Assembly: GCA_026987195.1 (NCBI GenBank)
Contig: JALSNC010000013.1
Location: forward strand, 1-64,000
Direction of reading: 5' to 3'
Length of the DNA: 64,000 nt
Source: Desulfobulbaceae bacterium
Lineage (GTDB): Bacteria > Desulfobacterota > Desulfobulbia > Desulfobulbales > Desulfobulbaceae
Positions 7,482-17,052 of the stretch are shown here, one piece after another. The first letter of the stretch is position 1. Each line of letters starts with the position of its first letter. The notes below the pieces were generated by a model that was not told where the DNA came from, searched no databases, and saw nothing but the letters and a program-made list of their open reading frames with translations. The position numbers and the translations under genes are program-made.

Positions 7482-9653
7482 TCAGGCCAGCTCGGCACGG
7501 ATGGCGCTGGCAAGCAGCTCCATGGTATAGGGCTTCCTGATAAACCGTCCCGCTCCCAGAGCCAGGGCCTTCCTGACCCTGGCGTCCTCGGCGTAGCCGC
7601 TGGCAATGATGGCCTTCTGGCCGGGACGGTCAGCAAGGATCCGCCGGTAGGTCTCCAGGCCATCCATGCCCGGGTCCATGATCATGTCCAGGATGACCAG
7701 ATCCACTTCGTGATACTTCAGATAGTTGATCGCATCCTCGCCGCTGGCCGCTGTTTCCGGACGGTAACCGAGATGACGCAGCATGGTCTGCGCCAGCTCC
7801 CGTACCGACGGTTCATCATCCACCACCAGGATCCGTTCTCCCCTGCCCCGCGGCCCGGCTGCCGGTTCCTCCCCGTCCCGCTTGGTGCTTCGGGCATCCG
7901 TGGGTCTGAAAAAGAGTTCGAAACAGGTACCGGCATCGTCACTGTGAACCCGGACATGACCGTCATGATCCTGGACCGTGTTCCAGACAACAGCCAGGCC
8001 AAGGCCTGAGCCGCTCCTGGCCAGATGTTTCTTGGAGAAAAAGGGCTCGAATATCCGGTCCAGATCCTCCGGCGCGATCCCGATACCGGTATCGGCCACG
8101 GAAAGCACCAGGTATTCTCCCGGCTCGGGCCCGTCATGATCCCGCTCCTCCTCAGTGTGCACTGTCCGCATTCCGGTACGGATCGTCACCTGGCCCGGAT
8201 GATCCTTCATGGCCTCGTAGGCGTTGATGACAAGGTTCATGATACTCTTGCGGATGTGGACCGGTGAGCCGTGGAGAGCGGGCAGGTCGGCAGCAAGATC
8301 AAGGACCAGTTCCACCTGCGGGTACTGGTCGGCCAGCTGGCGATATTCAGGGGATGCCAGATATTCCCGGACCAGGGAGTTGAGATCAAGAGGCTTTTTT
8401 TCCGAGGCAGAGCCCCGGGCAATGGTCAGCAGGTCGGCCACCACTGCCACCGCCTGGAGACCGGAACGTTTGATGGCCTCCAGCTGCCGGTACATGGGAT
8501 CTGCCGGGTCCATGCCGGAAAGCATCAGGTCGGGATATCCCACAATACCGCTGAGAATATTGTTCAGATCATGGGCAACGCCGCCAGCCAGCAGGCCGAG
8601 GGCCTCCATCTTCTTGGAACGGTGGATCACCCGCTGCAGCACCTCCTTTTCCTTTTCCGCCCGGATCCGTTCCTGCAGCTCGTTCTTCAGCTCTGCGGTC
8701 CGTTCGCTGACCTGGCGTTTCAGCGAGATATTCCAGGCCAGGATAGCGATCAGCAGCAGCACCAACCCTGCCACTCCCATGATGATAAGGACCCGTTTCG
8801 AAGGATACCAGCTCCTCTTCTGCAGGGTGATCCAGGATGCGACGATGCGGTTGTGCTCTTCCGGGCTGATGGAGGCCACGGCCTTGTCCAGGATGGAGTT
8901 GAGCAGGGGCCAGTCGCTGCGGGTGGCAAAGGACAGGTCGTACATGAAATCCGTGTCCTTGTAGATGGTGAGGTTGGTGATCCCGTCCTTGCGGATATAG
9001 TAACTGGCCGAGGCCAGGTTGAGTACCATGGCATCCACCTTGCCGAAGGAGACCTGGCGCAGACCGGAGGAGATATCGGGCATCACCTCGAGCTTGACCC
9101 GGGGATAGGCCCGTTTCATGTACTCGTAGGCCGCATACCCTGAAACCACCGCCACATGGAGGCCCTCCAGGGTGGTGACCTTCCGTGGCGGAATCTTCAT
9201 GTTGTCCCGGACCAGGATCACGGCGGGAAAGGTGACAAAGGGACGGGTGAACTTCATGTACTGCAGCCGCTCGGGCGTGGGGACAGCGGCGCCGAACATG
9301 TCGATCTGCCGGTTTCTTCCCTGGCGCAGGACCTCGTCCCAGTTCTTCAGATGCACGATCTCGAACCGGAGTGGCAGCTTCTTCTCGACCAGGGCAACCA
9401 GGTCGGCGGCTATCCCCCGGTAGTTGCCCCGTTCGTCAAAGTACTCGACCGGGGGAAAGTCCGGATCCGGGGCCAGGCGGATAACCGGATGCTGCCGCAG
9501 CCAGGCCTGCTCTTCGGCGGTGAGGTGGATGTCTTCGGCAGTGGCCTGGCCGCGGCAGACACCGGTGCACCAGGCACCGACGCCGACAAGAAGAAGCACG
9601 GGCAGCCAGAATCGCCACCGGCGGACCGGCAGTTGCCTGATCAGCAGCCACAT
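7482..9653 (-). CDS. Hybrid sensor kinase with periplasmic solute-binding (SBP_bac_3) sensor domain
   Basis: Membrane sensor of about 723 residues. An N-terminal hydrophobic segment is followed by a periplasmic SBP_bac_3 domain (about 45-275), a single transmembrane helix near 285-305, a short coiled coil, HisKA with GGVAHDLNNILSG, HATPase with GLGLAVVW, and a C-terminal receiver (ILVVDDEPSVRE; acceptor Asp in VILDMIMDP). The sensor probably binds a small polar ligand such as an amino acid. There is no output domain. The ATG at 9653 is preferred over the GTG at 9665 because GAGGAG, which overlaps the stop codon of the upstream peptidase gene, is 11 bases from it; the two genes are probably co-transcribed. 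Confidence 0.9.
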   Translation of the reverse strand: MWLLIRQLPVRRWRFWLPVLLLVGVGAWCTGVCRGQATAEDIHLTAEEQAWLRQHPVIRLAPDPDFPPVEYFDERGNYRGIAADLVALVEKKLPLRFEIVHLKNWDEVLRQGRNRQIDMFGAAVPTPERLQYMKFTRPFVTFPAVILVRDNMKIPPRKVTTLEGLHVAVVSGYAAYEYMKRAYPRVKLEVMPDISSGLRQVSFGKVDAMVLNLASASYYIRKDGITNLTIYKDTDFMYDLSFATRSDWPLLNSILDKAVASISPEEHNRIVASWITLQKRSWYPSKRVLIIMGVAGLVLLLIAILAWNISLKRQVSERTAELKNELQERIRAEKEKEVLQRVIHRSKKMEALGLLAGGVAHDLNNILSGIVGYPDLMLSGMDPADPMYRQLEAIKRSGLQAVAVVADLLTIARGSASEKKPLDLNSLVREYLASPEYRQLADQYPQVELVLDLAADLPALHGSPVHIRKSIMNLVINAYEAMKDHPGQVTIRTGMRTVHTEEERDHDGPEPGEYLVLSVADTGIGIAPEDLDRIFEPFFSKKHLARSGSGLGLAVVWNTVQDHDGHVRVHSDDAGTCFELFFRPTDARSTKRDGEEPAAGPRGRGERILVVDDEPSVRELAQTMLRHLGYRPETAASGEDAINYLKYHEVDLVILDMIMDPGMDGLETYRRILADRPGQKAIIASGYAEDARVRKALALGAGRFIRKPYTMELLASAIRAELA

Positions 9654-9668
9654 GGGATCATCCACTCC

Positions 9669-11447
9669 TCAGAAGCTCCCGGTCTCGAGATCGCTCAGCA
9701 TCCCCTCGATCACATCCAGGCCGCCATGCCAGAAGGCGGGCTCGTCGAGATCGATGCCAAAGGGCGCCAGCAGCTCGGCGGGGGATCGTGATCCTCCGGC
9801 GGCGAGCAGGTCCAGGTACCTGCCGACAAACCCCTCTCCCTCCTCCTGGTATCGGGAATAGAGCGCCAGGACCAGCAGTTCGCCAAAGGCATAGGAATAG
9901 ACATACCCCGGTGTGCCGAGAAAATGGGGGATATAGGACCACCAGATACCATAGTCCTTCCGCAGGGTCACGGAATCGCCGAACATCGCCCCCTGGCTGT
10001 CGAGCCAGAAGGAGGAGAGCTGGCTGGCCGACAGCTCGCCCTGCTCCCGCCGGCCGGTGTGCATGGCATCCTCGAACCGGTTCATGGCCACCTGGCGGAA
10101 CACGGTGGCAAAGATGGATTCCAGCTTCTGACAGATGAAGGCCCGTCGGGCGGCCGGATCATCCAGCAGGGCGAGCTGGGCCCTGAAGACCAGCAGTTCG
10201 GCGAAGACCGAGGCGGTCTCGGCCAGGACCAGGGGGGTATCGCTGTTGTAGAGCCCCTGGCCGGCGGCAAGATACTGGTGGATCCCGTGCCCCAGTTCAT
10301 GGGCCACGGTGGAGACATCGCGCAGGTGGCCAAGGTAGTTGACCATGACAAAGGGATGGAGATCGGGCACGCAGGGATGGGCAAAGGCGCCGCCCCGTTT
10401 GCCCTCGAGGACCGGAGCGTGAATCCAGCCGCGGCTGAAGAACATGTCGGCGATCTCCGCCATGCGGGGCGAGAATGCGGCAAAGGAATCGAGGATGATC
10501 CGGCGACAGGTCTCCCAGGAAACGGGCCGTTCGTCCAGGCCGGGAACCGGCGCATAGCGGTCATAATCCAGCAGTTCGTCCAGGCCGAGCAGTTCGCGTT
10601 TCAGGCGGTAATAGCGGTGCACCAGGGGGTAGCGCTTCACCACCGCCGCGATCAGGACCTCCACTGTCCGGTCGTCAAGCTCGTTGTCCAGGTTCATGGC
10701 GCTGATCCAGGAGCCGAACCGCCGCAGCCGGTCGCTGATCATCTTTTCCGCGGCAAGGGTGTTGAAGATATGGGTGAGAATGTGCAGGTTCTCCCGCAGG
10801 CCGGCGGTGAGCTCGGCCGCTGCCCGGGCGCGGACCTCCCGCTCGCCGCTGTAGAGGTCGGAGAGGACCTCCTCCTCGCTGCGGCCAGACTCCCCGAAGC
10901 GCATCCGGCCCATGAGTTTTTCGAACAGAACGTTCCATGCCGACCGGCCCACCGGCCCCAGCTCCTGCAGCAGTTCCTCTTCGGCCCGGCTGAGCTGATG
11001 AGGCGCAAACCGACGCATGGCGGCCAGATAATGGCGGTATCCTGCCAGGGCCGGACTGGCGAGCAGTGCCTCTGCCTGCTCCGCCGGCATCCGGTTCCAC
11101 TCCAGACGGAAGAAGACAGTGACCCGGCCGGCGCGGGCACTGATCTCCTCGACCTTCTGGAGCAGGGCCGAGGCTGCGGCGTCATCGGTTCGGACAATGA
11201 AGTTGAGGAAGGCAAAGGTGGACAGCCGGGTGAGCAGGGTATCGAGTTCCTCCAGCTCCCTGACAAGTTCCAACAGGCCGGCTGCATCCAGGGATCCGAC
11301 CCGGTCCCGCCAGGCCTCGGCCAACCGCTCGGCCCTGACCTGGACCAGCTCCATATCCCGCGCCAGGGCCGGATCGTCCACGCCTGCGTAGAGGTCGGCC
11401 AGGTTCCAGAGCACGCCGCCGGTGCCGAGATCCATACCGTCTTCCAT
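9669..11447 (-). CDS. M3-family zinc metallopeptidase (oligoendopeptidase F-like)
   Basis: Cytoplasmic thermolysin-like peptidase of 592 residues that cleaves oligopeptides. The zinc site is VAHELGHGIHQYL about two thirds along, with the downstream LAETASVFAE carrying the third zinc ligand Glu; both are diagnostic of family M3. The open frame extends upstream to 11642 through the trpA gene, but the ATG at 11447 has GGAGGT 7 bases upstream. It begins 14 bases after the trpA stop, so it lies in the same operon as trpB and trpA. No signal peptide. Confidence 0.92.
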   Translation of the reverse strand: MEDGMDLGTGGVLWNLADLYAGVDDPALARDMELVQVRAERLAEAWRDRVGSLDAAGLLELVRELEELDTLLTRLSTFAFLNFIVRTDDAAASALLQKVEEISARAGRVTVFFRLEWNRMPAEQAEALLASPALAGYRHYLAAMRRFAPHQLSRAEEELLQELGPVGRSAWNVLFEKLMGRMRFGESGRSEEEVLSDLYSGEREVRARAAAELTAGLRENLHILTHIFNTLAAEKMISDRLRRFGSWISAMNLDNELDDRTVEVLIAAVVKRYPLVHRYYRLKRELLGLDELLDYDRYAPVPGLDERPVSWETCRRIILDSFAAFSPRMAEIADMFFSRGWIHAPVLEGKRGGAFAHPCVPDLHPFVMVNYLGHLRDVSTVAHELGHGIHQYLAAGQGLYNSDTPLVLAETASVFAELLVFRAQLALLDDPAARRAFICQKLESIFATVFRQVAMNRFEDAMHTGRREQGELSASQLSSFWLDSQGAMFGDSVTLRKDYGIWWSYIPHFLGTPGYVYSYAFGELLVLALYSRYQEEGEGFVGRYLDLLAAGGSRSPAELLAPFGIDLDEPAFWHGGLDVIEGMLSDLETGSF

Positions 11448-11461
11448 GCTGACCTCCAGCC

Positions 11462-12235
11462 TCAGCTCTTCAGGAGGCCGGCGATGAACGGTCCCACGGC
11501 CGAAGGGCCCTGCTCGTCCACCAGACGGATGGTGGCGGTGCCGATGACCGCCATGTCCGCCCTGCCGGTGAGCATGGCCACGTCCTCGCGGCGGGAGATG
11601 CCGAAACCGACGGCCAGCGGCAGGTCCGTGGCCCGGCGGCACCGGCCGAGATACTCGGCAAGACCGGCGTCCATCTCGGTGGGCGCACCGGTCACGCCGC
11701 GACGGGCGACCACGTAGATGAAGCCCTGGCCCTGGTCCGCCACCTCACGCATGCGGCTATCCGTGGAGGTGGGGGTGAAGAACATGATGGGAGCAAGCCC
11801 CAGTTCGCTGCTGCGACGATGCAGATCCGCGCCTTCCTCCGGCGGCAGGTCCGGGATGATGGTACCCCGGATACCGATCCTGGCGGCATGTTCGAGAAAG
11901 GCCTCCTCACCATGGCGGAAGACGATGTTGTAGTAGGTCATGAACAGGAAATTGACCCGGGGATGGGCAGCGACCATCTCGGCGGCAAACTCGAGACAGT
12001 CCCGCACCCTGACGCCCGCGGCCAGGGCATCCTGGTTGGCCTTGAGGATAACCGGCCCGTCGGCCATGGGCTCGGAAAAGGGGATCTGCAGTTCGATGCA
12101 GTCGACGCCGTTGTCCGCCATCTGGCGGATCACCTCCCGGTTGGTCGCAAAGGAGGGATAGCCCAGCACCAGGTGGGTCATGAGGAGGATGGGTTTTTCT
12201 TCGAGACGGTGCAGCAAATCGCTTTGTAATTTCAT
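11462..12235 (-). CDS. trpA: Tryptophan synthase alpha chain
   Basis: Cleaves indole-3-glycerol phosphate to indole and glyceraldehyde-3-phosphate and channels indole to TrpB. The sequence is a TIM barrel of 257 residues with the catalytic Glu in CIELQIPFSEP, the catalytic Asp in MADGPVI, the phosphate-binding GFGIS motif and VIGTATIR near the end. It starts at the ATG at 12235; the frame is open further upstream but that part overlaps trpB. It follows trpB by about 50 bases. The other trp genes are not in the window, so this is a separate trpBA pair. Confidence 0.95.
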   Translation of the reverse strand: MKLQSDLLHRLEEKPILLMTHLVLGYPSFATNREVIRQMADNGVDCIELQIPFSEPMADGPVILKANQDALAAGVRVRDCLEFAAEMVAAHPRVNFLFMTYYNIVFRHGEEAFLEHAARIGIRGTIIPDLPPEEGADLHRRSSELGLAPIMFFTPTSTDSRMREVADQGQGFIYVVARRGVTGAPTEMDAGLAEYLGRCRRATDLPLAVGFGISRREDVAMLTGRADMAVIGTATIRLVDEQGPSAVGPFIAGLLKS

Positions 12236-12284
12236 AAGATATCCGGAATGTTCATGCCGCCGGCCAGGAAAGGGCGGCAGGCTC

Positions 12285-13529
12285 TTATCTCTTGCTGTAC
12301 TCCTCGCCGCGGCGAATGATGAACTCCTTCCAGGAGGGATCGTCAAAGGCATGGGCAATGGTGAAGATGTCCTTGTCACCACGGCCGGACATATTGATGA
12401 TCAGGGCCTGGTCGTCATCCATCTGCGGGGCCTCCTTGAAGGCCTGGACAAAGGCGTGCGCCGATTCCAGGGCCGGAATGATCCCCTCGGTCCGCATGGT
12501 GAGTGTGAGGGCGTCAAGCACCTCGCGGTCCGTGGCCGCCTCAAAGCGCACCCGGCCGGAATCACCGAGATCGGCCAGTATCGGCGAGATACCGACATAA
12601 TCCAGGCCGGCGGCAATGGAATGGGTATCGAGCATCTGGCCGTCCTCGTCCTGGAGAAACATGGACCTGTAGCCCTGGGCCACGCCCGGCGCTGCCGTGT
12701 CGCCCACCATGCGCGAGGCGTGCTCGCCGGTATCGAGCCCCTTGCCACCGGCCTCGACACCGACCAACTGCACGTCGGCGTCCTCCAGGAATCCCTGGAA
12801 GATCCCCATGGCATTGGAACCGCCGCCCACGCAGGCAAAGACCCGTTCCGGCAGGCGGCCATGCTGCTCAAGGATCTGCTGCCGCGCCTCCTGGCCGATG
12901 ATGGACTGAAACCAGGCCACCATCTCCGGGAACGGATGCGGACCGCAGACCGTGCCGAACACGTAGTGGGTCTCGTCCATGCTGGTTACCCAGTCACGGA
13001 AGGCCTCGTTGATGGCATCCTTGAGCGTCCGGGCACCGTCCCTGACCGGTACCACGGTGGCGCCCAGCTTTTCCATCCAGAAGACATTGGGCCGCTGCCG
13101 GGCCACGTCCTCCTCGCCCATGTAGATGGTACACTCGAAACCGAACCGGGCCGCCATGGTGGCCGTGGCCACGCCATGCTGACCGGCGCCGGTCTCGGCG
13201 ATCACCCGTTTCTTGCCCATTCTCCTCACCAGCAGGCCCTGGCCCATGACGTTGTTGGCCTTGTGGGCCCCGGTGTGGTTGAGATCCTCGCGCTTGATGA
13301 AGATCCGGCCGCCGCCGAAATGACGGCTCAGGTTCTCGGCCAGGGTGAGCGGTGTCGGCCGGCAGGAATAGTTCCCCATCAGTTCCACGTATTCCTTCCA
13401 GAAGGCGGGATCCCGGCGGGCATCCTCGTAGGCCTGCCGCAGTTCGACAAAGGTCTGGTGAAGCACCTCGGGGATGTAGGTTCCTCCCCAGCGGCCAAAG
13501 TATCCTTTTTTCATACGATCGGTATCCAT
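12285..13529 (-). CDS. trpB: Tryptophan synthase beta chain
   Basis: PLP enzyme that joins indole and serine to give tryptophan. The sequence has 414 residues with the PLP lysine in LNHTGAHKANN (near residue 87), the GAGQHG loop and the phosphate-binding CVGGGSNAMG motif. It is of the TrpB1 type, which pairs with TrpA. The ATG at 13529 has no clear ribosome site, and the second ATG at 13514 (before KKGYFGRWGG) is an equally good start. A compact R2/R3 repeat lies right upstream, in the region expected to hold the promoter. Confidence 0.95.
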   Translation of the reverse strand: MDTDRMKKGYFGRWGGTYIPEVLHQTFVELRQAYEDARRDPAFWKEYVELMGNYSCRPTPLTLAENLSRHFGGGRIFIKREDLNHTGAHKANNVMGQGLLVRRMGKKRVIAETGAGQHGVATATMAARFGFECTIYMGEEDVARQRPNVFWMEKLGATVVPVRDGARTLKDAINEAFRDWVTSMDETHYVFGTVCGPHPFPEMVAWFQSIIGQEARQQILEQHGRLPERVFACVGGGSNAMGIFQGFLEDADVQLVGVEAGGKGLDTGEHASRMVGDTAAPGVAQGYRSMFLQDEDGQMLDTHSIAAGLDYVGISPILADLGDSGRVRFEAATDREVLDALTLTMRTEGIIPALESAHAFVQAFKEAPQMDDDQALIINMSGRGDKDIFTIAHAFDDPSWKEFIIRRGEEYSKR

Positions 13530-13539
13530 TGAAAATAAT

Positions 13540-13634
13540 GTACCAGTTCAGCAGCACGCACAGCTGACGTGCTGCTGAACTGTTACAAAAAGTCGTTATT
13601 GTTTCAACGTGTTGCTGTTGCGGCGAACTGTTAC
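13540..13634 (+). repeat. Repeat island: minimal R2 plus R3
   Basis: 13540-13586 is a strongly shortened R2 in which the two ends are brought together as a near-perfect hairpin (CAGTTCAGCAGCACG with CGTGCTGCTGAACTG). 13587-13634 is R3 in reverse, ending CGGCGAACTGTTAC. The island lies between the trpB start and the end of the next gene. Confidence 0.85.
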
Positions 13635-13685
13635 AGAATAATGGCAAGAGTCCCTGTATTTCCAAGGTAACCCCTCGCGGGATGC

Positions 13686-15305
13686 CTAACCATTGGTTTT
13701 TCCGAGCTGTCCGCCCGCCAGCACGCCCCGGCAGGCAACGGCGAAATCTTCCGGGAAATGGCTGCTGATGAACCGGAGCTGGGCCTCGCTGAAGGCACCC
13801 ATGGACCAGGGCAGCTTGGGCAGGAACGAATAGAGGAGCCGCTGGCCGTTGTCCAGGCCGAGACGTCTGGGGTATTCAATGGACGAGACCATGCGCGCCC
13901 CGAGCCCGGCAAGGACATGCTGGGCCATGAGGATTCCGCTGTCGATGGAGGCCCGCACGCCGCTGTCCGCCTCGATCACATTGCCCACCGGCCCCTGGTC
14001 ACTGTCCGCGATCACCATCAGCTGCAACTCCCACTGCGAGACCTGGGCCTTGGGTACGAAGAGCAGGACATTGTCATCCTCCCAGACCACCAGGCTGCTC
14101 TCGCCCTCCCCCCCGTCGGTGCGCCGGTTGCCGCGGATGGCGGCAAGAAAATCGGTGAAGAAATCCCGCCCGTGTTCCTCCCTGTAGGCACGGACCGTAT
14201 CGGCCACCAGGTCGCCGCAGGAGTAGCTGTCCATGGTGCCGCCATCGGTCAGCCCGACCTTGGCGGGGACCATGGCATACTGCTGGTGGATCATCTGGTG
14301 GGAGGCATGCAGACGGCAGCCGGAACCGGAAAAATCATAGCCGAAGTTCCAGCCCCAGAGGGTTGCGGTATGCAGCCTCGCGTCCGGGGCGGCCGCTGCC
14401 TGCAGGATCCTGACACGCAGTTCCTCGAGCTCTTGCTCGCGCAGGCTCCGCCGGCGGACCGGGATCTCCAGTCCCAGTTGTGCGGCCAGGGTGACGTAGA
14501 TCCGCTGGTAATAGAGGTGGCGCAATCCCCGCATGTCACCGGGCGAGAGGTCGGCGGTGGCATAGCGGATGCAGTCGTTGGCCATGTTCGCCGCAAAATG
14601 GCCCCAGGGGATGTAGGAATTGCGGCGCAGGTACTCGAAGACATGGCTGCCGTCCTTCTCCCATTCGCCCACGATCTCGCTTGCTCCCTGCACCCCGGGC
14701 CGCAGGACCATGACCTCCTTGTAGGTGTCGGGAAGAAAGGGATTGTTGGCTATGGTCTCGAACAGTTCAAAGTCATCGATCTCGGCCCGCACCCCTCCAC
14801 CTTTGACCTTCTGGTAGCGCAGGCCCATGGGATGGCCATCCTCTCCCATCACCATCCGGCAACAGCCCCGGGCCAGCAGGACCAGTTCCTCGGGATCCGT
14901 GGAGTTGGCGGCAAGATCATAGAGCAGCGGCCGCGGCAGCTCGGCAAATACCTTGCGCGCCTGGTCAAGGTCCAGGTGATTGCCCAGGAGCTGGAGAAGC
15001 GAACAATCGGGCCGCGGCCTGATGCGGATGGAGGCAGGGTCTCCGGCCCTGGCCCGGGCCCAGACGGAATCGATGTAGGTGGTGCCGCGAAAGCTGAAGG
15101 CATTGGCGATCTCGTAGATCCAGCGCGCCGCCTCCTCCCTGACATCGTGTTCGGGAAAATTGCGCCGATTGTCGACCTCGGTCCCGTCCGCCAGGCGGCC
15201 AAGGGCACCGACGGCGTCCCCGTGCCGGAGGTTGACCACCTCGTAGAAGGGTTTATGCACGCCGACACGGAAGGTGCCGGCCGGAGTAACAGATGTATGG
15301 ACCAT
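13686..15305 (-). CDS. GalT/HIT-superfamily-like protein of unknown function
   Basis: 539-residue cytoplasmic protein without a close family that I recognise. Near residue 340 the motif GCRLHASHQMIHQQYAMVP resembles the His-rich active site of galactose-1-phosphate uridylyltransferases and other HIT enzymes, and about 80 residues later VVWEDDNVLLFVPKA resembles the second conserved strand of that family. The spacing and order fit a GalT-type two-domain nucleotidyltransferase or phosphorylase, but this is inference. The N-terminal 150 residues give no hint. The ATG at 15305 is used; a GTG lies two codons upstream. It is transcribed in the same direction as trpBA but separated from it by a repeat island. 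Confidence 0.6.
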   Translation of the reverse strand: MVHTSVTPAGTFRVGVHKPFYEVVNLRHGDAVGALGRLADGTEVDNRRNFPEHDVREEAARWIYEIANAFSFRGTTYIDSVWARARAGDPASIRIRPRPDCSLLQLLGNHLDLDQARKVFAELPRPLLYDLAANSTDPEELVLLARGCCRMVMGEDGHPMGLRYQKVKGGGVRAEIDDFELFETIANNPFLPDTYKEVMVLRPGVQGASEIVGEWEKDGSHVFEYLRRNSYIPWGHFAANMANDCIRYATADLSPGDMRGLRHLYYQRIYVTLAAQLGLEIPVRRRSLREQELEELRVRILQAAAAPDARLHTATLWGWNFGYDFSGSGCRLHASHQMIHQQYAMVPAKVGLTDGGTMDSYSCGDLVADTVRAYREEHGRDFFTDFLAAIRGNRRTDGGEGESSLVVWEDDNVLLFVPKAQVSQWELQLMVIADSDQGPVGNVIEADSGVRASIDSGILMAQHVLAGLGARMVSSIEYPRRLGLDNGQRLLYSFLPKLPWSMGAFSEAQLRFISSHFPEDFAVACRGVLAGGQLGKTNG

Positions 15306-15426
15306 TTTCACCGACCAGGAAGGACGCAGGCTGCAATGACCGGCCGGACCGTCCCCGGCTGCAAAGTCCCGTGCCCGACCGCGGACGGCGACATGCCGAG
15401 GGTGACGGACCCCGAGAGAAAATTCA

Positions 15427-15456
15427 TTGCACCCTTTTCTTTTTTCTGTGCATAAT
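15427..15456 (+). promoter_or_regulatory. Sigma70-type promoter for the cyclic-nucleotide-binding protein gene
   Basis: TTGCAC at 15427-15432 and CATAAT at 15451-15456 with an 18-base spacer, about 75 bases upstream of the preferred ATG at 15535. Its position argues against the alternative TTG start at 15427. Confidence 0.5.
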
Positions 15457-15534
15457 AGACTAATCCTTGAGAGAATTCATCATCATTTCGCCAGACGATT
15501 CAAAAGCGCCGCAGGAGGCAGCCAGACAGCCGAC

Positions 15535-16632
15535 ATGGGTTTTCCAAAGATAACATTCCGGGTCACGGAAACCCGCCACTGCCCCATGTACCGCTACGGT
15601 GATATCTTTGCCATCTCGGGAATAGCCATCTGCATGGAGAGCGAGGGAGACAACTCCTTCATCAGCACCACGGTGGTGCATTCGCCTGCGGGCCGGGAAC
15701 ATTGCAAGATCCTCAGCAGCGACCTGACCAGGATCATCATCGAGTACGAACGGGCCGACCAGATCCCCGACTGCATGATCACCTGCTCCGGCTGCACCGG
15801 TTCCATCAGGCTGGAGCACCAGCGCGGCCTGCCGGCCGAAGAGGAGGAAAGCGGTGGTGGCAGCAACCAGATCGCCGGCATCATGCACCTGCTGAGCAAT
15901 TTTTCGTTTTTCCGGAATATTGACCAGAACAACCTCAACGCGGTGATCAAGTTCTTCAACCTGCGGCGATTTACAAAGAACGAGATCATCATACGCAAGG
16001 GGGATCCCGGCGGCAATCTCTTCATCATTGTCTCCGGAACCGTGGAGATCCTCAATGACGCCGGCATCTCCATCACCAGGCTGGGCAGGGGCGAGGTGTT
16101 CGGCGAGATGAGCCTGATCTGCGAGGAGAACATCGGCGCCACGGTCCAGGCCGTGGAAGACTGCGACATCATCTACACCGAACATAAACGGTTCAGAAAG
16201 ATCCTGCAGCAGTATCCCTCCCTGCAGCTCTACTTCACCCAGCTCCTGGCCAAACGGCTGTCCGATTCCAACCGGATCCGTTCCGACGACTATGCCTCGG
16301 GCATGATCGGCAAACTCGAGGAGATCCCGCCCGAGGCGCTTTTCCAGACCCTGAACGTCAACAACAAGACCGGCATTCTCACCATCACCCAGCTCCCCAA
16401 GGGAACGGCCAGGTTCTCCCTGCGCCAGGGCGCGCTGATCAAGGCATCCTATGCCGGCCATAAGGGCGAGGCCGCCTTCTACGAGATCCTGCGCGAAAAG
16501 AAAGGCCGCTTCAAGTTCACCCCCGGCCTGCCGCCGGAAGACTTCGACGTCCCGGAAATCGGCTACTTCATGAAACTCCTCATGGAGGGCCTGCAGCGTA
16601 TCGACGAGCAGGCCGTGCCCAAGGTCAACTGA
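15535..16632 (+). CDS. Cyclic-nucleotide-binding and DUF4388 (PATAN) protein with an N-terminal cysteine domain
   Basis: Soluble 365-residue protein with three parts. Residues 1-95 form a small domain with a CSGC motif, similar to short TIGR04076-like proteins. Residues about 110-245 form a CNMP-binding beta roll with the GNLFIIVSGTVEIL and FGEMSLI motifs. Residues about 260-345 form a DUF4388/PATAN domain (LFQTLNVNNKTGILTI). There is no DNA-binding helix-turn-helix, so it is not a CRP-type activator. DUF4388 occurs in proteins linked to two-component systems and gliding or pili in deltaproteobacteria, so a signalling adaptor is likely. The GCAGGAGGC upstream of the ATG is 16 bases away, which is long. 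Confidence 0.75.
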   Translation: MGFPKITFRVTETRHCPMYRYGDIFAISGIAICMESEGDNSFISTTVVHSPAGREHCKILSSDLTRIIIEYERADQIPDCMITCSGCTGSIRLEHQRGLPAEEEESGGGSNQIAGIMHLLSNFSFFRNIDQNNLNAVIKFFNLRRFTKNEIIIRKGDPGGNLFIIVSGTVEILNDAGISITRLGRGEVFGEMSLICEENIGATVQAVEDCDIIYTEHKRFRKILQQYPSLQLYFTQLLAKRLSDSNRIRSDDYASGMIGKLEEIPPEALFQTLNVNNKTGILTITQLPKGTARFSLRQGALIKASYAGHKGEAAFYEILREKKGRFKFTPGLPPEDFDVPEIGYFMKLLMEGLQRIDEQAVPKVN

Positions 16633-16845
16633 TCCTTAGGTGACAAACCGCTTATTCCGGATATCTGAATTTTTCTTATTTCCGGAAAATACCACTCCTT
16701 CCAGGCCATTTCCCTCCAGTTCACCAGGTGGCACCTCACCACCACCCGTCCAGACAACGTCCTGAAATAACAGGAAACTCCAGAAAACATTCCCTGTAAG
16801 GCTTTCTGGTTCCCGGTTTGCATGAAATCCATACAAAAGCGGCGC

Positions 16846-16894
16846 GCAACAGTTCACCTATATCGGCAACCACCTACAAACCGGATATTTTTAC
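16846..16894 (+). repeat. R3 repeat
   Basis: A single R3 copy, from GCAACAGTTCACC through ATCGGCAACCACCT to ATATTTTTAC. The 420-base gap between 16632 and 17053 otherwise holds only two small TTCCGGA palindromes near 16660-16690 and no gene that I can support. Confidence 0.8.
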
Positions 16895-17052
16895 AGCGGG
16901 ACTGTCGGGCCATCTCCCCGGGCCACACGGCAGGAACACGTCAGAGCAACTGCTGATTGTCTTGCCATTGCCCGGGATCGCCGGTATAGTCGCCGCAGGC
17001 GGAAATTCTTCCGGCTTCTTGCCAGGATGGAGAAAAAAAGGAGGAACAGTAT

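Noticed and set aside
13758-15455. 565-codon open frame on the plus strand opposite the GalT-like gene.
   Set aside because: Composition is that of an antisense frame (Gly, His, Gln, Pro-rich, no domains), no ribosome site, and the minus-strand frame has HIT-type motifs.
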